From: Maridesulfovibrio salexigens DSM 2638 | GTDB taxonomy: Bacteria; Desulfobacterota; Desulfovibrionia; Desulfovibrionales; Desulfovibrionaceae | DNA: 64,000 nt | Assembly (NCBI RefSeq): GCF_000023445.1 | Contig: NC_012881.1 | Coordinates: 687,501-751,500, forward strand | Direction of reading: 5' to 3' | Part shown: piece by piece, positions 26,585 through 34,570 of the stretch | Layout of the letters: every line of letters starts with the position of its first letter | Position numbering within the stretch: position 1 is the stretch's first letter | The notes under the pieces: model-generated | What the model was told of the DNA's origin: nothing | Database searches by the model: none | The model's input: the letters and a program-made list of their open reading frames with translations, nothing else | Translations under genes and position numbers: made by a program

Positions 26585-27823
26585 CTAGTATGCGAAGAGC
26601 GGGTAGTCTTTTGCGAATTCAGCAACTTCTTTGCTGATCTGGTTCAGCTTGGTGTCGTTGCCGACGGAGTCGATGGCAGCGGTGATCCAGCCTGCGACTT
26701 TCACCATTTCTTCTTCTTTCATTCCGCGGGTGGTCAGAGCCGGGGTACCGATACGTACGCCGGAGGTAACGAACGGGGAACGGGTTTCGAAGGGGATGGT
26801 GTTCTTGTTGACGGTGATACCTGCTTCATCAAGAGCGTGTTCGGCGTCTTTACCGGTGATGTCCTTGTTGGTCAGGTCCAGCATCATCAGGTGGTTGTCG
26901 GTACCGCCGGATACGAGGTCGAAACCTGCATCCATGAGGTTCTTGGCCAGAGCCTGTGCGTTTGCAACAACCTGCTTCTGGTATTCAACATAGGAAGGCT
27001 TGAGTGCTTCACCGAAAGCAACCGCTTTAGCAGCGATAACGTGCATGAGCGGGCCGCCCTGAATACCGGGGAAAATATTGGAGTTCAGTGCTTTTCCGTT
27101 TTCCTCGGTGGAGAGGATCATACCGCCGCGGGGACCGCGCAGGGTCTTGTGGGTGGTGGTAGTTGTGTAGTGTGCGTGCTCGATGCAGGAGGGGTGTACG
27201 CCTGCTGCGATGAGACCTGCGATGTGAGCCATGTCTACCATGAGAACTGCGCCTACTTCGTCAGCAATCTGGCGGAAGCGGGCGAAGTCGATGATACGGG
27301 GGTATGCGGATGCACCGGCAATGATCATCTTGGGTTTGCACTCTTTGGCAATCTCAAGGACATTGTCGTAGTTGATGGTCTTGGTTTCGGGATCAACACC
27401 GTAGAATTTGATGTCGAAGAGCTTGCCGGAAAAGTTAACCGGGGAGCCGTGGGTCAGGTGACCACCATGGGAAAGGTCCATACCGAGAACGGTATCGCCG
27501 GGCTTAAGTGCTGCAAAGTAGACAGCCATGTTTGCCTGAGAACCGGAGTGGGGCTGTACGTTTACATATTCGCAGCCGAAAATTTCTTTTGCACGGTCAC
27601 GGGCGAGGTCTTCTGCGAGGTCAACATATTCACAACCGCCGTAGTAACGTTTTCCGGGGTAACCTTCTGCGTACTTGTGGGTCATTACACTGCCCATGGC
27701 CTGACGGACCGCTGTGGAGGTAAAGTTCTCCGAAGCGATGAGTTCAAGCTTGGTCATCTGGCGGGTTACTTCCTGTCCGATCGCAGCCGCTACTGCCGGG
27801 TCTTTCATCATCAGTTCTTCCAT
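26585..27823 (-). CDS. glyA: Serine hydroxymethyltransferase
   Basis: A 412-residue PLP enzyme interconverting serine and glycine with tetrahydrofolate, the main one-carbon source. The PLP Lys is in [12 protein letters not shown] (about residue 226). Other motifs are [34 protein letters not shown] and [16 protein letters not shown]. Length is standard. It sits alone between repeat copies 5 and 6. Confidence 0.98.
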   Translation of the reverse strand: MEELMMKDPAVAAAIGQEVTRQMTKLELIASENFTSTAVRQAMGSVMTHKYAEGYPGKRYYGGCEYVDLAEDLARDRAKEIFGCEYVNVQPHSGSQANMAVYFAALKPGDTVLGMDLSHGGHLTHGSPVNFSGKLFDIKFYGVDPETKTINYDNVLEIAKECKPKMIIAGASAYPRIIDFARFRQIADEVGAVLMVDMAHIAGLIAAGVHPSCIEHAHYTTTTTHKTLRGPRGGMILSTEENGKALNSNIFPGIQGGPLMHVIAAKAVAFGEALKPSYVEYQKQVVANAQALAKNLMDAGFDLVSGGTDNHLMMLDLTNKDITGKDAEHALDEAGITVNKNTIPFETRSPFVTSGVRIGTPALTTRGMKEEEMVKVAGWITAAIDSVGNDTKLNQISKEVAEFAKDYPLFAY

Positions 27824-27849
27824 GACAAGCTCCTGATTTTAAAATTATT

Positions 27850-27923
27850 TGCTTCCGGCGGCTTAAACCCTTCTACAAAAGGGCTTAAGAATCCCAAAAA
27901 TGTTTTATTTGGTTTCGCCGGAG
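27850..27923 (-). repeat. Intergenic repeat, copy 6 (core class B)
   Basis: In the 340-nt gap between glyA and fabF. GCTTCCGGCGGC, stem CTTAAACCC/GGGCTTAAG at 27862-27889, ATCCCAAAAATGTTTTATT, GGTTTCGCCG. It is diverged from copy 5 but in the same orientation. No gene is visible in this gap. Confidence 0.82.
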
Positions 27924-28070
27924 CGAGGGAAATTTTCTTCTGCGTAAATTAAAAAAAATTACCTTTCAAACAAATTTAATCGGTAAGTCGGTTTTTCTTA
28001 TTTGTATACGGGAAAGATTGCAAGGGAAGTATTATCAGACTTTGCGGGTAGGTGGCCTGAGCCACTCAGG

Positions 28071-28162
28071 GCGAAAGCCGTATTAACAAGTTTTTGAAGG
28101 AGATGGGGTCTGGGGAAGGGGAAATTCTTGTAAGAGTTTCCCTTTCCCCAGCCGCCGAGGAA
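28071..28162 (+). repeat. Intergenic repeat, copy 7 (core class A)
   Basis: Abuts the fabF stop. GCGAAAGCCG, AAGTTTTTGAAGG, then a near-perfect 42-nt stem-loop at 28110-28151 (CTGGGGAAGGGGAAA with a matching arm) and a right end GCCGCCGAGGAAT. The core is nearly identical to copy 1, about 9.4 kb away. Confidence 0.84.
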
Positions 28163-28164
28163 TC

Positions 28165-29403
28165 TTATTCTTCGAATTTCTTAAACAGCATACAGCCGTT
28201 GGTTCCGCCGAAGCCGAACGAGTTGCTGAGTGCGTAGTTGACCTGCTGTTCACGTTTACCGTCTTTAACGTAATCGAGATCGCAGTCAGGATCAGCTTCG
28301 ATCTGGTTTGCAGTACCGGGGATGATTCCGGTTGAGAGAGTCTTAACAGCAAAAGCTGCCTCAACACCGCCTGCACCACCGAGAAGGTGGCCGATCTGGG
28401 ATTTGTTTGCGCTGATAGCAATATTCTTTGCGTGGTCACCGAAGACTTTGTGAATAGCCTTGGTTTCGCAGAAGTCGTTAAGTTTGGTGGAAGTACCGTG
28501 TGCGTTGATGTGATCAATTTCAGAAGGATCAATTTTCGCTTCACGGATTGCTGCATTCATGGCCCGGGCCATGCCTGCGCCGTCTTCCGGAGGTGCGGTC
28601 ATGTGGTATGCATCGGAAGATGCACCGAAGCCCACAACTTCAGCAAGAATCTCAGCACCGCGTTTCTGTGCGTGCTCAAGGGATTCCAGCAGAAGCAGAC
28701 CAGCACCTTCACCCATAACAAAACCGTCACGACCCGCATCAAAGGGGCGGGAAGCAGTTTCGGGATCGTCATTGCGGGTGGAGAGTGCCTTCATTGCGGT
28801 AAATCCGGCAAAACCCAGAGGGGTGATGGTGGATTCCGCACCACCGCAGATCATAACATCGGCACGACCGAGCATAATGTCGGTGTAAGCCTGACCGATG
28901 GCGTGGGTACCGGATGCACATGCAGTACACATGCAAAGGTTCGGACCCTGTGCTTCGGCGAAGATGGAAACCTGTCCGGCTGCCATGTTGCCGATAATGA
29001 TCGGGATGAAGAAGGGGGTTATTTTCTTGGGACCGGATTTCATCAGCTTGGTGTGCTGTTTCTCGATAGTGTCGAGACCACCGAGTCCAACACCGATGAC
29101 AACACCGGCACGTTCGCGCTCTTCCCCTTCAAGCTTAAGTCCGGTGGACTCCATGAGCATCTGGTTGGCTGCTACAGCGAACTGTGTGAACCTTTCCATA
29201 CGCTTGGCCTGTTTAACGGGGATGAATTCTTTAGCGTCAAAGCCTTTGACTTCACCTGCGATGCGGGCGGTAAATTCACTGGCATCAAAGGCGGTAATTT
29301 CAGCAATACCGGACTTGCCTGCGAGCAGGTTTTCCCAGCTGGTATCGATGTCATTACCGATGGGGGTGATGGCGGAAACGCCTGTTACTACTACCCTGTT
29401 CAT
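28165..29403 (-). CDS. fabF: Beta-ketoacyl-ACP synthase II
   Basis: A 412-residue condensing enzyme that elongates acyl-ACP with malonyl-ACP. Active-site Cys in CTACASGTHAIG and two His in INAHGTSTKLND and GHLLGGAGGVEA make the Cys-His-His triad of elongating synthases. It follows acpP after a hairpin-containing spacer. Confidence 0.97.
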   Translation of the reverse strand: MNRVVVTGVSAITPIGNDIDTSWENLLAGKSGIAEITAFDASEFTARIAGEVKGFDAKEFIPVKQAKRMERFTQFAVAANQMLMESTGLKLEGEERERAGVVIGVGLGGLDTIEKQHTKLMKSGPKKITPFFIPIIIGNMAAGQVSIFAEAQGPNLCMCTACASGTHAIGQAYTDIMLGRADVMICGGAESTITPLGFAGFTAMKALSTRNDDPETASRPFDAGRDGFVMGEGAGLLLLESLEHAQKRGAEILAEVVGFGASSDAYHMTAPPEDGAGMARAMNAAIREAKIDPSEIDHINAHGTSTKLNDFCETKAIHKVFGDHAKNIAISANKSQIGHLLGGAGGVEAAFAVKTLSTGIIPGTANQIEADPDCDLDYVKDGKREQQVNYALSNSFGFGGTNGCMLFKKFEE

Positions 29404-29456
29404 ATATTTAAACCTGTAAAATATGTTGGGGTTAATTTTTTTGGAGGGTAATACAA

Positions 29457-29499
29457 AAGGAGCGCCTTACGCCCGAGAGGAGCAATAAGGCGCTCTTTT
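29457..29499 (-). terminator. Hairpin (partial terminator) between acpP and fabF
   Basis: A stem AGCGCCTTA/TAAGGCGCT (29461-29469 with 29486-29494) with an outer C/T-rich run on the minus strand. Its position after acpP suggests attenuation, leaving more acpP than fabF message. Confidence 0.65.
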
Positions 29500-29523
29500 T
29501 AAAAACCCTTGTAAGCAATCAGT

Positions 29524-29754
29524 CTACTGCTTGCTTTCTACGAATGCGATAGCATCCTTGACTTTGAGGATCTTCTGAGCTTCTTCGTCTTCGATTTCAA
29601 CGTCGAACTCTTCTTCCATAGCCATGATGAGTTCGGTCAGGTCGAGAGAGTCAGCGCCGAGGTCTTCAACAAAGGAAGCTTCGGGTTTAATTTCGTCTTC
29701 GGATACGCCAAGCTGGTCTACGATAATTGCTTTTACTTTTTCAGCTGCGGACAT
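29524..29754 (-). CDS. acpP: Acyl carrier protein
   Basis: A 76-residue acidic carrier of growing acyl chains. The phosphopantetheine Ser lies in [15 protein letters not shown]. The ATG at 29754 has GGAGGGGA just upstream; four upstream codons in the open frame are leader. It is flanked by fabG and fabF in the classical order. Confidence 0.97.
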   Translation of the reverse strand: MSAAEKVKAIIVDQLGVSEDEIKPEASFVEDLGADSLDLTELIMAMEEEFDVEIEDEEAQKILKVKDAIAFVESKQ

Positions 29755-29789
29755 AGTCCCCTCCAAATCATTATTTTAGTGTTTCTTGA

Positions 29790-30533
29790 TTACATGTACA
29801 TCCCGCCGTTAACAGCGAGAGTCTGGCCTGTGATATAACCGGATTCATCCTTGGCAAGGAAAGAAACCGCGTTTGCTATATCATCGGATGTGCCGAGTTT
29901 TTTCAGCGGTATGTTATCCATCATTTGCGCCATGACTCTTTCAGGCAGTTCTGAGGTCATGTCGGTCTGAATGAATCCCGGAGTAACGGCATTCACTGTG
30001 ACACCGCGCGGAGCAAGCTCAATGGCGCTGGCCTTGGTCAGCCCGATAAGGCCGGCTTTGGCCGATACGTAGTTGGCCTGTCCGGCATTACCGGCCTGTC
30101 CAACTACAGAGGAAATGTTGATGATCCTTCCGTAACGCTGCTTCATCATGATCTTTGCGGATTCGCGCAGGCAGGTGAAGGCTCCGGTCAGGTTGATGTC
30201 CAGGACTTTGTCCCAGTCTTCATCCTTCATACGGACCAGAAGGCCGTCGCGGGTGATTCCGGCGTTGTTCACCAGAACATCCAGCTTTACCTTACCTTTG
30301 ATCTCTTCCTTGAAAAAGGCAGTTACAGCTTCACGGTCAGAAGAATCAAGCTTGAATGAGCGGGCCTTGCCGCCTGCAGCTTCAATTTCAGCGCAGACTT
30401 TTTCAGCTCCGTCGGGGCGGCTTACGTATGTGATGATTACTTCAAAGCCGTCTTTGGCGAGCCTCTTGGCGCAGGCTTCTCCGATTCCTCTGGAACCGCC
30501 CGTTACAAGGGCGGTGCTTGGCAGTTCACTCAT
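29790..30533 (-). CDS. fabG: 3-oxoacyl-ACP reductase
   Basis: A 247-residue NADPH-dependent short-chain dehydrogenase of fatty acid elongation. Cofactor loop TGGSRGIGEACAK, NNAG in LVNNAGITRDG, and the catalytic Ser-Tyr-Lys in NISSVVGQAG and ANYVSAKAGL are all present. A GAGGGAAG site precedes the ATG. Confidence 0.95.
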   Translation of the reverse strand: MSELPSTALVTGGSRGIGEACAKRLAKDGFEVIITYVSRPDGAEKVCAEIEAAGGKARSFKLDSSDREAVTAFFKEEIKGKVKLDVLVNNAGITRDGLLVRMKDEDWDKVLDINLTGAFTCLRESAKIMMKQRYGRIINISSVVGQAGNAGQANYVSAKAGLIGLTKASAIELAPRGVTVNAVTPGFIQTDMTSELPERVMAQMMDNIPLKKLGTSDDIANAVSFLAKDESGYITGQTLAVNGGMYM

Positions 30534-30720
30534 TTACTTCCCTCTATGTTAAATTAATCTAGTCCTGCGTCTCATAGCCTAAAGCGGCTTTGACTGCAAA
30601 TTTAATCTAAATTAATTTGTTTAAACATACATGTGCGTTTGCACAGTGTTGTTTTTCCCTTTTATACAGAGGTGTTGTTAAAATTCAGTGAAAAACAGCA
30701 GAATTTTATAAAACACCGCA

Positions 30721-31707
30721 TTAGAATTGGATCAAAGAAGATCCCCAGGTCAGGCCGCCGCCAAAGGTGGCCAGAAGAACCAGATCCCCATCCTTGATGA
30801 ATCCGGATTCCCTTGCATCGGCAAGTGCGATGGGGATTGATGCGGCAGAAGTGTTGCCGAATTTATCCACATTGGCAAAAACCTTTTCGCGTTCGATACC
30901 CAGCTTTTTACCCACGGCCTCAATGATGCGCATGTTGGCCTGATGGGGGAGCAGTACGTCAACATCCTCAATGGTCAAACCCTGTCTCTCAAGTATTTCA
31001 TTGGAGATGGAAGTCATTGAGCGGACTGCATGCTTGTAAATTTCACGTCCCTGCATCTCTACAAAGTTCTCAACGCCTACGGTATCCCCCATCTTATAGG
31101 GGTAAGCAGAACCTGCGCCTTTGATGGTCAGGTTCATGCCCGGACCGCCATCGGCGCGGACGAGGGTGTCGAGTACTTTTCCGGGTTCATCGTCAGTACC
31201 GGCAGTCATTACCGCAGCGCCGGCGCCGTCTCCGAAGAGAACGCAGGTGGAACGGTCTTCCCAGTTGACTCGGCTGGTGACGACTTCAGAACCGCAGACC
31301 AGAATTTTTGAAGAGGGATCGAGATTGATGAGTGCCCGGGCCACCTCAACAGCGTATACAAAACCGGAGCAGGCAGCGGAAAGATCCATGGCTGCTCTGT
31401 TTTTGATACCCAGCCGCTCCATGAGCAGGCAGGATGTGGTGGGAACAGGCATATCGCCGGTGAAGGTGGCGATGATTATGTGGGTGAGTTCTTCCGCTTC
31501 CATGCCTGCGGCTTTGAGGGCTTTTACAGATGCCTCGTAAGCCAGATCCAGACATGTTTCGTCTTCAACAACATGGCGCTGTTTGATTCCGGTGCGGGTG
31601 GTTATCCATTCATCGTTGGTATCAACGAATTTTTCAAGATCACTGTTAGTGTATAGCCGCTCAGGGACATGGAAACCAAGGCCCCTGATATGTGAGAAAG
31701 TACTCAT
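30721..31707 (-). CDS. fabH: Beta-ketoacyl-ACP synthase III
   Basis: A 328-residue enzyme that starts fatty acid synthesis by condensing acetyl-CoA with malonyl-ACP. Catalytic Cys in DLSAACSGFVYA, His in LLPHQANMRII and Asn in DKFGNTSAASIP. Next to plsX, as in many bacteria. The 187-nt gap before fabG has an AT-rich imperfect hairpin around 30672-30716 but no clear operator. Confidence 0.97.
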   Translation of the reverse strand: MSTFSHIRGLGFHVPERLYTNSDLEKFVDTNDEWITTRTGIKQRHVVEDETCLDLAYEASVKALKAAGMEAEELTHIIIATFTGDMPVPTTSCLLMERLGIKNRAAMDLSAACSGFVYAVEVARALINLDPSSKILVCGSEVVTSRVNWEDRSTCVLFGDGAGAAVMTAGTDDEPGKVLDTLVRADGGPGMNLTIKGAGSAYPYKMGDTVGVENFVEMQGREIYKHAVRSMTSISNEILERQGLTIEDVDVLLPHQANMRIIEAVGKKLGIEREKVFANVDKFGNTSAASIPIALADARESGFIKDGDLVLLATFGGGLTWGSSLIQF

Positions 31708-31832
31708 TACGCCATTCCTGTTTTAGGATGGAAAGGGAGCGATTTTCCGGGGTGATGCGCCTACTGTCCGAAACAGGACCGCAGGAAGTCCGCTCTGGTG
31801 ATGCGCCCAGCGAAGATTTCGAGGGCGTTACA

Positions 31833-32858
31833 CTAGAATTTGGGTGCGGTGATTTCCTTGTGCGCGGCCAACCCTTCTTTCAGGTGGGCGACAGCATCGT
31901 TTTTGACAAAGGTGGCAGCCATTTCAATGGCTTTTTCCACTGCCCGGGAATCGGCTTTACCATGGCAGACAAGGACAATTCCTTTCAGTCCGAGGACCGG
32001 AGCTCCGCCGTACTCAGACTTGTCTAACAGTCTACTGAATCTTTTAAAAGCTTTCATTGCGAGCATGGCTCCCAGCTTGGAAACGATGTCTCGCTTGAGT
32101 TCGCCTTTCAGCAGGCTGCCGAAACTGTGGGCCAGCCCTTCAGCCAGCTTGAGTGCCACGTTGCCCACGAAACCGTCACAAACGGCAACATCTACATCAC
32201 CGGTAAAGATATCTCGTCCTTCAATATTACCCATGAAATTCAAGGAAGAATTCTTGAGCATATCGTAGGTGGTCTTTACCAGTGTGTTGCCTTTGCCTTC
32301 CTCTTCACCGATGGTCAAAAGACCGATGCGCGGGTTTTCGTAACCCAGCACATCACGGGCCAGTACATCGGCCATGATACCGAACTGGAAAAGGTGTTCC
32401 GGTTTGGAATCCACATTGGCTCCTACATCAAGCAGGACCATGGGTTTCTTTTCGGTGGGCAGAATTCCGGCCATACCCGGACGCAGGACTCCCTTGATCC
32501 GACCGATGGTGAACATGCCGCAGGCAACAGTAGCCCCGGAGTTGCCGGCACTGACGACACCGTCGGCCTTGCCCTCCTTGACCAGTCTGCAAGCGACCTG
32601 AATTGACGAGTCCTTCTTCTTGCGCATTGCGTCGGCAGGTTTGTCTTCCATTGTGACAACCTGAGAAGCGTGGACAATATCAATAACACATGATCCGGTA
32701 TCAAGCTTTTCAAGCTCGGACCGGATCATGTGCTCATCACCTACCAGCGTAATCGGAAGTCCCGTTTTAGCGGCATTCACCGCGGCGGGAACTATAACCG
32801 AAAGACCGTAGTCGCCACCCATGGCGTCTACGGCAATGCGGGGTATTATGCTAGGCAT
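31833..32858 (-). CDS. plsX: Phosphate acyltransferase PlsX
   Basis: A 341-residue enzyme making acyl-phosphate from acyl-ACP for the PlsY route to phospholipids. N-terminal IAVDAMGGDYGLSVIVPAA, then SAGNSGATVACGMF and DVGANVDSKPEHL are diagnostic. Its ATG lies inside the last codons of rpmF (8-nt overlap), indicating translational coupling. Confidence 0.96.
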   Translation of the reverse strand: MPSIIPRIAVDAMGGDYGLSVIVPAAVNAAKTGLPITLVGDEHMIRSELEKLDTGSCVIDIVHASQVVTMEDKPADAMRKKKDSSIQVACRLVKEGKADGVVSAGNSGATVACGMFTIGRIKGVLRPGMAGILPTEKKPMVLLDVGANVDSKPEHLFQFGIMADVLARDVLGYENPRIGLLTIGEEEGKGNTLVKTTYDMLKNSSLNFMGNIEGRDIFTGDVDVAVCDGFVGNVALKLAEGLAHSFGSLLKGELKRDIVSKLGAMLAMKAFKRFSRLLDKSEYGGAPVLGLKGIVLVCHGKADSRAVEKAIEMAATFVKNDAVAHLKEGLAAHKEITAPKF

Positions 32859-33030
32859 CTTCGGAATTGATTACCTGACGACCTTTGTAGGAACCGCAAG
32901 AAGAGCAAGCTCTGTGAGGGATGATGGGTTCACCGCACTCGCAGTATACTACGTTGGGGGTTGCTACGTGGTCGTGGGAACGACGCATGTTTCTGCGGGA
33001 TTTGGAAGTTTTCTTTTTCGGCTGTGCCAT
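32851..33030 (-). CDS. rpmF: 50S ribosomal protein L32
   Basis: A 59-residue ribosomal protein, easy to miss because it is short. Starts MAQPKKKTSKSRRNMRRSHD and has the zinc-type Cys set C30, C32, C42, C45 (YCECGEPIIPHRACSSCG). It ends inside the plsX start. The order yceD-rpmF-plsX-fabH is the classic one linking ribosome and lipid genes. An AGGAG site precedes the ATG. Confidence 0.96.
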   Translation of the reverse strand: MAQPKKKTSKSRRNMRRSHDHVATPNVVYCECGEPIIPHRACSSCGSYKGRQVINSEDA

Positions 33031-33081
33031 GACTAAGTCTCCTAAAGAGTTTTTTTTAAACCGATCCGTGCGGATCGGAAT

Positions 33082-33600
33082 TTAGTTCTTTATCTTAAGA
33101 TTGCGGAAAACCGCAAGCCTTGGATCGCCCTCTTCCTGTTCGCATTCGCAGCCGCCTTCATTCAGGTCAGCTCCGCACTTGCCGCAAAGTCCTTTACATT
33201 CTTCTTTGCAAAGGGGCTTAATCGGAAGAGCCATTACAAAATGCTCCCAGAGGAGGGCACCGATATCGATTTTGAGTCCTTCTTTGGTCTTTACAACGGG
33301 TGATGGTTCATCATCTCCGTCTTCAGCGACCTGCTCATATTCCTCGAATTCGGTAGAAATATTGTGCTTGTAGTCTGCCGTGCATCTGTCGCATGCAATT
33401 GTCACGGAACCTTTGGTTCCACCTCTGACAAGGCATCCTTTATCCTGAGGAAGGACGTAGACTTCAGACACCAGCGCATCGCCGGGTTTGACTTCTACTT
33501 TGTACTGTTTCCATGCAGCAGACCAGAAATTCTGGTCCTCGAAAACAAAATTTTGTCCCTCTTCGGGGATGTCGTTTAATGTAATCCAGAGTTCAGACAT
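33082..33600 (-). CDS. YceD/DUF177-family protein
   Basis: A 172-residue protein of the DUF177 family, linked in other bacteria to 23S rRNA accumulation. The C-terminal Cys motif CKEECKGLCGKCGADLNEG (about residues 131-149), followed by CECEQ, is characteristic, and a CDRC pair lies near residue 70. The 50-nt spacing to rpmF and the conserved pairing with it support the call. Confidence 0.88.
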   Translation of the reverse strand: MSELWITLNDIPEEGQNFVFEDQNFWSAAWKQYKVEVKPGDALVSEVYVLPQDKGCLVRGGTKGSVTIACDRCTADYKHNISTEFEEYEQVAEDGDDEPSPVVKTKEGLKIDIGALLWEHFVMALPIKPLCKEECKGLCGKCGADLNEGGCECEQEEGDPRLAVFRNLKIKN

Positions 33601-33783
33601 ATTTCTCCTCGCGGAAGGGTTTCCTATATGAGTTTTTTTTCTTCTGTCAAGGAAAAAGAGCTTGCATTTTCCAGAGCGAGCGTTTAAATGATACCTCTTT
33701 TGTTCGGGAAGAGCAATTTCCCTTGCGGGTTTCCGCGCTTTCCGGCAATCTAAAAAAAGTGACTACCATCAAGGAGGTTCAAC

Positions 33784-33996
33784 ATGTCCCAGGTATGCGA
33801 TATATGCGGTAAAGGTCCTCAGACTGGCAATAACGTTTCCCACGCTCACAACAAGACTAAGAGACGTTTCATGCCTAACCTGCAGAAAGTCCGCACTCAG
33901 CTTCCCAGCGGTGAAGTAAAAAGCATCAAAGCTTGCACCCGCTGCATCCGCTCCGGCGCTGTTGTTAAGCCCGTAGCAAAGAAAGCAGTAAGCTAA
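33784..33996 (+). CDS. rpmB: 50S ribosomal protein L28
   Basis: A 70-residue ribosomal protein: [20 protein letters not shown] then [14 protein letters not shown] and [15 protein letters not shown]. It carries the CxxC...CxxC zinc-binding form. AAGGAGG precedes the ATG. It is transcribed divergently from yceD and is monocistronic with its own terminator. Confidence 0.97.
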   Translation: MSQVCDICGKGPQTGNNVSHAHNKTKRRFMPNLQKVRTQLPSGEVKSIKACTRCIRSGAVVKPVAKKAVS

Positions 33997-34030
33997 GCTT
34001 CTGTTTCACTTTTCGCACGATTCGTCGTGT

Positions 34031-34073
34031 AAAAAGCCCCGGTCATAATTATTTATGGCTGGGGCTTTTTTTT
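34031..34073 (+). terminator. Intrinsic terminator after rpmB
   Basis: A 10-bp stem AAAAAGCCCC/GGGGCTTTTT with further imperfect pairing inside and a run of 8 T. Convergent with the SpoIIAA-like gene. Confidence 0.9.
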
Positions 34074-34088
34074 GATTTTGATTAATTT

Positions 34089-34451
34089 TTATTCTGCCGT
34101 CCACTTCAAGGCCGTTTCCAGTTCCTCGGCAGGGTATGTTTTCACTTCTCCGCTAACCATTGCTCCGGCAACTTTGGTTCCCCATTCAACCCACGAAGGG
34201 CCGCCGACAACTGCCAGTTTTTCAAAGTCATTTCGGTGGGCAAAACCGAACTTGGTGTCTTCCCACATGGCTTTCAAATCCCAGCCTTTGAAATTTTCAT
34301 CCATGTAAAGCAGGGCTCTGCATTTGCCGTGTTCCGTAATTGTTTTTTGCAAGGCGGGAATCCAGACTTCGGTATAATCCTCGCCGGAAACTTTGCCGGT
34401 GGCTGTTACAGCCAGCATGGGGCCGCTGCTCTCTTCCATGATAGTGATCAT
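34089..34451 (-). CDS. SpoIIAA-like (STAS-fold) protein
   Basis: A 120-residue protein matching the SpoIIAA-like family (MLAVTATGKVSGEDY, ALLYMDENFKGWDL, FEKLAVVGGPSWVEW). The fold is related to anti-anti-sigma factors, but this subfamily has no clear phosphorylated Ser at the usual site and its role is unknown. A strong AAGGAG precedes the ATG. It stands alone between terminators. Confidence 0.8.
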   Translation of the reverse strand: MITIMEESSGPMLAVTATGKVSGEDYTEVWIPALQKTITEHGKCRALLYMDENFKGWDLKAMWEDTKFGFAHRNDFEKLAVVGGPSWVEWGTKVAGAMVSGEVKTYPAEELETALKWTAE

Positions 34452-34517
34452 AGTTCAGCTCCTTTGGATAATTTGAGTCAGGAAAGATTACACTTCATTT
34501 AACATGCAGGATGAAAA

Positions 34518-34549
34518 AAGGGAAAGTTTCAAGTTAGAAACTTTCCCTT
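34518..34549. terminator. Intrinsic terminator after TRAP permease
   Basis: A 13-bp stem AAGGGAAAGTTTC with its complement and a 6-nt loop, just past the stop of the permease gene on the minus strand. Confidence 0.85.
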
Positions 34550-34570
34550 CTGTCTTGTTTTTGTTTTTAA

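Noticed and set aside
26567-27952. Long open frame on the plus strand opposite glyA (461 codons)
   Set aside because: Antisense shadow of glyA; composition (Val/Gly/Phe/Cys-rich) is typical of reverse-complement frames.
18688-28162. CRISPR array or insertion sequences in the repeat-rich region
   Set aside because: Copies are single, spaced by genes, palindromic and without regular spacers or transposase ORFs.
30534-30720. Lipid-gene operator (FapR- or FadR-like) before fabG
   Set aside because: Only an AT-rich imperfect hairpin is visible and it does not match a known operator convincingly.
31708-31832. Small ORF or repeated element between fabH and plsX
   Set aside because: GGTGATGCGC occurs twice, but no ribosome site or conserved frame; probably chance.
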